Source: HGM10836 sp045580645
Lineage (GTDB): Bacteria; Bacillota_I; Bacilli_A; RF39; UBA660
Direction: 5' to 3'
Length of the DNA: 11,361 bases
Assembly (NCBI GenBank): GCA_045580645.1
Contig: JAZNOG010000066.1
Span: forward strand, 1 to 11,361
Shown in pieces: positions 1 to 4,626 of the stretch. A model generated the notes under the pieces. It saw only the letters and a list, made by a program, of their open reading frames with translations. It did no database searches and was not told where the DNA came from. Both the position numbers and the translations under genes were made by a program. Every line of letters starts with the position of its first letter. Position 1 is the stretch's first letter.

Positions 1-1
1 T

Positions 2-184
2 ATTATATATTTAATTATAGTGAGTATTATTACTTTTATATATTTAATAATAAAAAGCATTAAAACATTAAAAAAACTTTCAAAAGAAGAAAAAAAGTTT
101 TATAATTTAGTTAAAGAAGCTCTTGTTTCTTTATTATCAAGTTTTTTAATAATAACTTATTTAATTGTATTATACATTCATTAG
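2..184 (+). CDS. C-terminal end of a small membrane protein (5' truncated by window edge)
   Basis: An open frame enters from the left edge and ends at TAG 182-184, leaving 60 residues. The translation has a hydrophobic stretch (about residues 1-17, rich in I, L, Y and V), then a charged Lys/Glu-rich segment of about 23 residues (KSIKTLKKLSKEEKK), then a second hydrophobic stretch (about 41-59) ending in Ile-His. This is two transmembrane helices joined by a basic loop, so an integral membrane protein is likely. The family cannot be named from this fragment. The stop lies 9 nt before the next ATG, so the two genes are probably co-transcribed. That raises the possibility, not shown here, that the ATPase downstream works with a membrane partner. 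Confidence 0.6.
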   Translation: MIYLIIVSIITFIYLIIKSIKTLKKLSKEEKKFYNLVKEALVSLLSSFLIITYLIVLYIH

Positions 185-193
185 GGGGATTTT

Positions 194-1447
194 ATGGATT
201 TTGCATTTGTATATAAAACAGAAATTTTAGGAGATAAAAAATATTATATTTTAGAAGACTTAGCATTATGTAATTTAGATGATAACAAGATTAATATCTT
301 ATCTGGAAAAATCAAAGATAGTGTAATTTATTCATTAAATGATGAATTATCCTTTGGTTATGAAGGAGAAATTATCAGTTTTGAAGAATTAAAAGAGTTT
401 TATCAAGAAGAAAATTTAGACTCTATTTTACAAAAATTTGTTATAGACAGTCATGAAAGAGTATTTATTTTAAATGAAAATAATGAGCTTATAGAAATTC
501 CTGAAATAGAATATATAAAATATAAAGTAATAGATAAGATAAAAGGCCAAGATCAACAAATAGAAGAAATTTTATCTATTATATTTAATAATTTAGGTAT
601 TTCTGAAGAAAATCTTGAAGAAGAAAAAATAGAAATATTAAAAAGAAATATAATTTTATCTGGGCCAGTAGGAACAGGAAAAACTGAAATAATGAAACAA
701 ATTGCTAAAGCGCTAGAACTTCCAATTGTTTTTTATGATATGTCATTTGTTTTTACTTCAGAAATAGCTAATGAGTATGCCAAAATATTAGAAAGGCTTT
801 TTGAAGTATCTGAAAATGATCTGGAATTAGCAAGTAAAGGAATAATAGTAATTGATAATTTTGAAGAAATAAATCATACTTATTCTTTTTCTACACCTAA
901 GTTAATATCTAAAATTATTCAAAACGAATTTATAAAATTAATGTCTGGGCATAAAGTTCCTATAAAAGTAGGAGAAGAAATTTATTCTTTTGATACCTCT
1001 AGACTTACCATAGTATTTGCAGGTAACAGCAGCAAAATAAAAGCAGATGACACTATGAAAAATTCTATAGGTTTCAGCACTAGTGAAAAAGATATAGAAA
1101 ATTCTTTAATATCTGCAGGTTTTTCAGAAAGAATTATGCATAAAATAACTGATATTATTCAATTAGATAAATTAACAAAAGAAGAATATAAATCTATTTT
1201 ATTAACATCAAGTATATCGCCACTTATGTTAAAATTAACGGAACTACAAAATTTAGGAATAAATATCGAACTTACTGAAGATTTTATTGATTATATTGCA
1301 ACAGAAGCAGAACAACTAAATTTAGGATTTTATGGATTGAATAAAATTATAAACAAAATATTCAGAAGAGATAATTTTGATCTTTTAAGTGGAAAATGTG
1401 ATGCGATAAAATTAGAGAAAAATAGCTTAGTAAGAGTTAGAAAATAA
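194..1447 (+). CDS. ClpX-like AAA+ ATPase with degenerate catalytic motifs
   Basis: This 417-residue protein starts at ATG 194 behind a GGGGG Shine-Dalgarno (184-188). Residues 1-110 match nothing I recognise and lack the ClpX zinc-finger cysteines. Residues about 110-390 follow the ClpX/HslU layout: an IKGQDQQIEE segment (116-125), Walker A GPVGTGKT (157-164), a Walker B-like strand GIIVIDNFEE (216-225), a sensor-1-like FAGN (275-278), an arginine-finger-like GFSERI (309-314), and a small C-terminal helical domain with GFYGLN (378-383). Three changes stand out against ClpX. The Walker B acidic pair DE reads D221-N222, the GYVG pore loop is absent near residues 186-196, and the sensor-2 GARGLR has become GFYGLN. 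ATP binding looks possible. Hydrolysis and substrate threading are doubtful, so a regulatory or scaffold role is an inference. It probably shares an operon with the preceding membrane protein gene. Confidence 0.8.
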   Translation: MDFAFVYKTEILGDKKYYILEDLALCNLDDNKINILSGKIKDSVIYSLNDELSFGYEGEIISFEELKEFYQEENLDSILQKFVIDSHERVFILNENNELIEIPEIEYIKYKVIDKIKGQDQQIEEILSIIFNNLGISEENLEEEKIEILKRNIILSGPVGTGKTEIMKQIAKALELPIVFYDMSFVFTSEIANEYAKILERLFEVSENDLELASKGIIVIDNFEEINHTYSFSTPKLISKIIQNEFIKLMSGHKVPIKVGEEIYSFDTSRLTIVFAGNSSKIKADDTMKNSIGFSTSEKDIENSLISAGFSERIMHKITDIIQLDKLTKEEYKSILLTSSISPLMLKLTELQNLGINIELTEDFIDYIATEAEQLNLGFYGLNKIINKIFRRDNFDLLSGKCDAIKLEKNSLVRVRK

Positions 1448-1462
1448 ATCTAACTCTTATTA
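1428..1462. terminator. Bidirectional terminator shared by convergent genes
   Basis: The arms 1431-1441 (TAAGAGTTAGA) and 1449-1459 are perfect reverse complements around a 7-nt loop, and the stem extends outward by a G-T and two A-T pairs. The loop contains the TAA stop of the ATPase gene, and the right arm contains the TAG stop of the facing gene. T-rich sequence follows on both strands. The stem is AT-rich, so its efficiency is uncertain. Confidence 0.6.
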
Positions 1463-1719
1463 TTTAATTTGAATTTTAAAAAATTTTCAAATGTTTTAAT
1501 GCCATAATTTTTATTATAATAATTAGGAAATTCATTTAAATGTGCAAGTGCAATTTTGCTTGTTATAATTAAATCATCATTAGTAACATTAGTTTCTTTA
1601 TTTATTAAACCATGTTCTAATTCTATGTTTATTCCATCTAAAAAATCTTCTATAGAAAACTTATTAAATTTAATACCTAATGCTTTAGCAGCATCTTTAG
1701 CGTCATCTAAAGTAAACAT
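1450..1719 (-). CDS. DUF5661-like small conserved protein
   Basis: This 89-residue protein begins MFTLDDAKDAAKALGI and carries a central block INIELEHGLINKETNVTNDD followed by KIALAHLNEFPNYY. From memory this pattern (FTL-DAK near the start, VELEHG, ETNVT-DD, KIALAHLNE-P-YY) is that of DUF5661, a small soluble family of unknown function found in many bacteria and phages. No membrane segment or catalytic motif is apparent. I start it at ATG 1717-1719, not the upstream ATG at 1774-1776, because GGTGAT lies about 4 nt before it and the family begins at this point. The extra 19 residues of the longer frame are hydrophobic and low-complexity. It runs in the same direction as the broken nuclease-toxin gene upstream, separated by about 120 nt. 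Its stop sits inside the shared terminator stem. Confidence 0.75.
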   Translation of the reverse strand: MFTLDDAKDAAKALGIKFNKFSIEDFLDGINIELEHGLINKETNVTNDDLIITSKIALAHLNEFPNYYNKNYGIKTFENFLKFKLNNKS

Positions 1720-1780
1720 ATTATCACCAATAAATTTTATGTAAATATAAAATTGTAATGACAGAAAATGAATCAAAGTT

Positions 1781-1799
1781 TAAAGTTAAATTAACTTTT
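1781..1799. repeat. AT-only palindrome upstream of facing promoters
   Basis: TAAAGTTAA at 1781-1789 is followed by one base and then its exact reverse complement at 1791-1799. It lies 5 nt upstream of the -35 box of the plus-strand promoter at 1805 and upstream of the DUF5661-like gene on the other strand. The position suits an operator, but AT-only palindromes arise easily at this composition. Confidence 0.3.
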
Positions 1800-1804
1800 A
1801 CTAA

Positions 1805-1833
1805 TTGACATAATCTAAAAAAATATATATAAT
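1805..1833 (+). promoter_or_regulatory. Perfect-consensus sigma-A promoter antisense to the nuclease-like gene
   Basis: TTGACA (1805-1810), exactly 17 nt, then TATAAT (1828-1833). Both hexamers match consensus perfectly with optimal spacing. Initiation is expected near 1840, immediately before the hairpin at 1843-1879. No plus-strand gene follows; transcription would run antisense into the 3' end of the minus-strand toxin-like gene. The match is seen directly, while its activity is inferred. Confidence 0.6.
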
Positions 1834-1837
1834 TGAT

Positions 1838-2441
1838 TTAATGAGATTGGTCGTGACCCGTAGGGTTGCGGTCAGTCTCTTTTTTTCTTTCAAATACAAA
1901 AATTAATTTTTCCTTTTCTTTTATGATGATTTTGTTTATCCAATTTGTTGATTTAGATGTATATAATTTTTCAAACTGTTTAAATAAATCCTCTTTTTTT
2001 ATATCTGTTTTTGAAATATCAAATATAAAATTATGCGCTTGTTGTTTTTTGTTTTTAACAGTATCTTCAATTATTCTTTTTCCTCTACCATGTATCTCTT
2101 TTAAATCCCATTTTTCATTACGAAACAAAAAATCTGCAGTTTTTATTCCTTCTGGCTTGTTTATCCTAGGTAATAAATATATTTTTCCTCCAAATGTTTT
2201 TTTCTAACCATTCTGCAACTTCTTTTTCTTTTGTGTTATAATCAAGCACAACATTTTTTCCATCTACTTCATATTTAATTCCATTTTCTGCTTTAAAATA
2301 TTTTGCATTTAATACTTTGTGACTATTTGGATTTTTATTTTTTAACCAGTCTTTTGTTACATTACAATAGTTTAATTTAACAGAGAAATATTTATTTTCT
2401 TTTTCATTTATATAAAAGATTATTTCTATATTTTTAAGCAT
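1838..2441 (-). pseudogene. CdiA C-terminal-like nuclease toxin domain, frameshifted
   Basis: Two minus-strand frames (2441 to 2166, and the region down to 1838) are halves of one gene. Removing one base from the seven-A run (plus-strand T7 at 2197-2203) gives a continuous 200-residue protein. The joined middle reads EKTFGGKIYLLPRINKPEG, then IKTADFL and WDLKEIHGRGKR, then NFIFDISKTD and WINKIIIKEKEKLIFVF. From memory this is the CdiA C-terminal toxin domain, a restriction-endonuclease-like nuclease also seen fused to phage head proteins. D103 and D112-x-K114 fit its PD-(D/E)xK site. The start at 2439-2441 has a strong Shine-Dalgarno (GGTGGTGA, 2446-2453) and its own promoter, so it is a free-standing gene. 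The extreme C-terminus is encoded by the opposite-strand hairpin. No immunity gene is recognisable. The shift could be real decay, a homopolymer sequencing error, or slippage. Confidence 0.7.
1843..1886 (+). terminator. 17-bp GC-rich hairpin plus U7, possible end of a tiny RNA
   Basis: The arms 1843-1859 and 1863-1879 pair over all 17 positions as plus-strand RNA, using five G-U wobbles, around a 3-nt GTA loop. Seven T (1880-1886) follow. The hairpin is 22/37 G+C in very AT-rich surroundings. On the minus strand the five wobbles become A-C mismatches, so the structure belongs to the plus-strand transcript. Together with the promoter just upstream it predicts an RNA of about 45 nt, almost all hairpin. 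Read on the minus strand, the same bases encode the tail (ETDRNPTGHDQSH) of the nuclease-like frame. Confidence 0.75.
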
Positions 2442-2462
2442 ATAATCACCACCAGTATTATG

Positions 2463-2491
2463 ATTATATAGGCAACTTTTTTATTAGTCAA
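2463..2491 (-). promoter_or_regulatory. Promoter of the nuclease-like gene
   Basis: Read on the minus strand: TTGACT (2491-2486), 17 nt, TATAAT (2468-2463). This is one mismatch from consensus. Initiation is expected near 2456, about 15 nt before the start codon, just ahead of the GGTGGTGA ribosome binding site. A gene reduced to debris would not be expected to keep such a promoter. Confidence 0.65.
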
Positions 2492-2497
2492 ATGCAC

Positions 2498-2668
2498 AAA
2501 TCATACTTTAAAATTCTATTAAATTTCCAAAAATCACTTAATAAAAACAACTTTTTTATGAAAAAATAACAATAAATTTTAAATTTTATATGTTCAATTA
2601 TCATAGAATTTTTAATTTTTTTTTATATTTTTTTCAACTATTTTAATTTAATGTGTAAAGTATGATTT
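2498..2668. repeat. AT-rich segment bounded by 13-bp inverted repeats
   Basis: AAATCATACTTTA (2498-2510) and TAAAGTATGATTT (2656-2668) are exact reverse complements 145 nt apart. A second nested pair, AAAATTCTAT (2510-2519) and ATAGAATTTT (2603-2612), abuts the left arm. No reading frame or clear target-site duplication is seen. The left copy lies 6 nt upstream of the -35 of the nuclease-like gene promoter. The right copy lies about 31 nt upstream of the -35 of the T-box operon promoter. In both cases the orientation toward the gene is the same. The pair may be a shared regulatory site, an inverted promoter duplication, or the ends of a small non-coding element. Confidence 0.45.
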
Positions 2669-2699
2669 TGATAAATAAAAAAATAGTTATAAAATTACT

Positions 2700-2727
2700 T
2701 TGCAACTTTAAAAAAATATGATAAAAT
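2700..2727 (+). promoter_or_regulatory. Promoter of the T-box / pheST operon
   Basis: TTGCAA (2700-2705), 16 nt, TAAAAT (2722-2727), preceded by TG at 2719-2720 in the extended -10 position. Initiation is expected near 2734, just before the T-box leader. The -35 box is weak, so the extended -10 probably matters. Confidence 0.5.
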
Positions 2728-2734
2728 AATGCTT

Positions 2735-2925
2735 GTAACAGGCAATGATAAGAACATAGTAATAAGAAAATACTTATCTAGAGAAAAAGTGGTTGGTGAA
2801 AACTTTTAAGGATATCTTATGAATTCACTCTTTAGTCTAATCGCGTAGTAGCGTTAAAAACTTTAAGAACAAAATAAGGTGGTACCACGACATATTCGTC
2901 CTTTGCGAGTATGTCGTTTTATTTT
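2735..2925 (+). promoter_or_regulatory. Phenylalanine T-box riboswitch leader
   Basis: This leader senses uncharged tRNA-Phe and allows read-through into the synthetase operon. AGTA at 2758-2761 matches the S-turn of the specifier loop. The opposite side of the loop reads GAATTCA (2821-2827), giving the specifier TTC (2824-2826), a Phe codon. The loop is closed by ATAAG (2762-2766) with CTTAT (2816-2820). Further distal motifs (AGAGA, GGTTGGTGA) follow in the usual order. The T-box sequence AATAAGGTGGTACCACG lies at 2873-2889. Its TGGT would pair with the ACCA end of tRNA-Phe (discriminator A). A terminator overlaps its 3' end. The specifier and the pheS-pheT genes downstream agree with each other. 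Confidence 0.93.
2887..2925 (+). terminator. T-box terminator hairpin
   Basis: The arms 2887-2898 and 2906-2917 form a 12-bp stem, including one U-G pair, with a 7-nt loop; TTTTATTTTAT follows. The 5' arm begins inside the T-box sequence. Pairing of the T-box as antiterminator therefore excludes this hairpin, which is the expected switch. The operon's first AGGAGG site lies 13 nt beyond. Confidence 0.9.
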
Positions 2926-2939
2926 ATAAAGGAGGATAT

Positions 2940-3581
2940 ATGATAAAAAAAATAATATTTGATGTAGATGATACTTTAATTATGTGGAAAGAAAAGTATG
3001 TATCAGTTTTAAATAATATATTAAAAGAATACAACATTTATGATAAAGAAAAATCAGATTTAATAAATCATTATATAGATATTTATGAACATGACAATGA
3101 TTTTTTAGAGGAAACACGGTTTTTAAACTATATAAATTCTAATTGTAATTTAAATTTAAATTTAGACTTTGTAGAAAAATTAAAACAAGAACAATCAAAA
3201 TGCTTTGAAAAAGCAAGTGATTCTTTAATAGAAACATTAGAATATTTAAGTAGTAAATATGAACTTGTTATATTAACAAATTGGTGGACAACTACCCAAA
3301 AAAACAGATTAAAAAATGCAGGAATTTTAAAATATTTTAAAGAGGTTTATGGAGATGGATACCAAAAACCCACTAAAGAAGCCTTTTTAAGAGCAGTTGG
3401 CAATAACAAAATAGAAGAATGCATCATGGTTGGAGATAACCTTATATCAGATATAAAAGGGGCCTTAGATATAGGCATGAAGGCTATATGGTATAACAGT
3501 AAAAATAAAGAAAATAAAGAAAATAATATAGAAGGATTTATAACAATAAAAGATTTAACTAAGTTAAAGGAAATTTTATAA
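2940..3581 (+). CDS. HAD-superfamily hydrolase (YjjG-like phosphatase)
   Basis: This 213-residue protein carries all four HAD motifs. Motif I is FDVDDTL, with nucleophile D8 and acid/base D10. Motif II is ILTN (T113). Motif III is QKP (K143). Motif IV is VGDNLISD (D166, D171). Residues about 15-100 form a helical cap (subfamily I), as in YjjG/PynA nucleotidases or phosphoglycolate-type phosphatases. The family dephosphorylates small metabolites using Mg2+, but the substrate here cannot be read from sequence. It starts at ATG 2940 behind AAGGAGG (2929-2935). It is the first gene of the Phe T-box operon and ends 10 nt before pheS, so it should be induced when tRNA-Phe charging drops. It is not a normal component of Phe-tRNA synthetase, so its inclusion suggests an accessory or housecleaning role. 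Confidence 0.88.
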   Translation: MIKKIIFDVDDTLIMWKEKYVSVLNNILKEYNIYDKEKSDLINHYIDIYEHDNDFLEETRFLNYINSNCNLNLNLDFVEKLKQEQSKCFEKASDSLIETLEYLSSKYELVILTNWWTTTQKNRLKNAGILKYFKEVYGDGYQKPTKEAFLRAVGNNKIEECIMVGDNLISDIKGALDIGMKAIWYNSKNKENKENNIEGFITIKDLTKLKEIL

Positions 3582-3591
3582 GGAGGCTATT

Positions 3592-4626
3592 ATGATAGAA
3601 ATAAAAAATAAAATGTTAGAGGAAATAGAAAAAACTAAAGATTTAAATTCTCTAAATGAATTAAGAGTTATATATTTAGGTAAAAAAGGAATAATTACTG
3701 AATTAACATCAAAAATGAAAGAAATACCAAATGAAGAAAAAAAAGAATATGGTATGAAAATAAATGAATTAAAAAATAGTTTTTTAGAAAAATATGAAGA
3801 ACTGAAAAGTAAATTTGATGAAGAAATATTAAATAAAAAGTTAGAAAAGGAAAAAATAGATATAACACTTCCAGCTACTAAAATAAAAGTAGGAGCACCA
3901 AATATTCTAGAGCGTGTTATTGAAGAAGTAGAAGAACTATTTATGTCTATGGGATATGATGTAGTAGATGGACCAGAGATTGAAGAAGATAAATATAACT
4001 TTGAAATGTTGAATATACCAAAAGGACATCCTGCTCGTGATGCACAAGACACTTTCTATATAGAAGAAGAAAAAATACTTCTTCGTAGTCAAACATCACC
4101 TGTTCAAGCTAGAACAATGTTAAAAGGAGAAGGAAAAACTCCAATTCGTATGATTTGCCCAGGAAAAACTTATAGAAGAGATGATGATGATGCAACTCAT
4201 TCACATCAATTTATGCAAATAGAAGGATTACTTGTAGATAAAGATATTAGTTTATCTGATTTAAAAGGAACCTTTGATGTTCTTGCAAAAAAATTATTTG
4301 GTGAAGATTGCATAACTAGATTTAGACCAAGTTATTATCAATTTACAGAACCTTCCGTAGAAACAGATATAAGTTGTTTTGTGTGTAAAGGAAAAGGATG
4401 CTCATTATGTAAAAATACAGGTTGGATAACAGTATCAGGTGCTGGTATGGTTCATCCAAATGTTTTAAGAAATTGTGGATATGATCCAAATGTTTGGACT
4501 GGATTTGCATTTGGATTTGGTGCAGAACGTTTGGCAATGCTTAAATATGGAATAAATGACATTAGAACATTTTATCAAACAGATTTAAGAGAACTTAAGA
4601 TATTTGATAGAAAGGATGTGGAATAA
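3592..4626 (+). CDS. pheS: Phenylalanine--tRNA ligase alpha subunit
   Basis: PheS is the catalytic alpha chain of the alpha2-beta2 cytoplasmic enzyme that charges tRNA-Phe with phenylalanine using ATP. The 344-residue length is normal. Residues 1-90 are the charged N-terminal coiled coil. The class II core follows, with GHPARDAQDTFY (145-156), motif 2 around KTYRRDDDDATHSHQF (192-207) and motif 3 GFGAERLAMLKYG (308-320). A306 in TGFAFG is the conserved alanine of the Phe pocket. Four cysteines (C262, C265, C270, C273) form a CxxC-x4-CxxC knuckle that I recall from many Firmicute PheS proteins. ATG 3592 follows AAGGAGG (3581-3587). The stop shares one base with the pheT start, indicating translational coupling. 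Confidence 0.97.
   Translation: MIEIKNKMLEEIEKTKDLNSLNELRVIYLGKKGIITELTSKMKEIPNEEKKEYGMKINELKNSFLEKYEELKSKFDEEILNKKLEKEKIDITLPATKIKVGAPNILERVIEEVEELFMSMGYDVVDGPEIEEDKYNFEMLNIPKGHPARDAQDTFYIEEEKILLRSQTSPVQARTMLKGEGKTPIRMICPGKTYRRDDDDATHSHQFMQIEGLLVDKDISLSDLKGTFDVLAKKLFGEDCITRFRPSYYQFTEPSVETDISCFVCKGKGCSLCKNTGWITVSGAGMVHPNVLRNCGYDPNVWTGFAFGFGAERLAMLKYGINDIRTFYQTDLRELKIFDRKDVE

Noticed and set aside
1720..1776. Upstream ATG extending the DUF5661-like protein by 19 residues
   Set aside because: The extension is hydrophobic low-complexity sequence with no ribosome binding site, whereas ATG 1717-1719 has GGTGAT and matches the family start.
1843..1879. Hairpin as a REP-like or transposon-end structure
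   Set aside because: Only one copy is present in the window, with no flanking duplication or second end. The promoter before it and U7 after it fit a transcribed terminator better.
1866..2207. 113-residue plus-strand frame opposite the nuclease-like gene
   Set aside because: It is Phe/Ser/Leu-rich, has no ribosome binding site, begins inside the hairpin, and the opposite strand has clear protein-family similarity.
2190..2210. Programmed -1 frameshift on an A-AAA-AAC heptamer in the nuclease-like gene
   Set aside because: The heptamer is present in the zero frame, but joining the two halves needs +1 (or loss of one A), so the classical -1 mechanism does not give the product. Transcript slippage remains possible and is treated in the findings.
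3576..4052. 158-residue minus-strand frame opposite pheS
   Set aside because: It is antisense to a strongly conserved gene, Ser/Phe/Ile-rich as expected from the complement of Lys/Glu/Asn codons, with no family resemblance.
4376..4420. Zinc-knuckle-like cysteines in PheS as a novel insertion
   Set aside because: A CxxC pair arrangement at this place is, as far as I recall, common in Firmicute PheS proteins, so it is not unusual.
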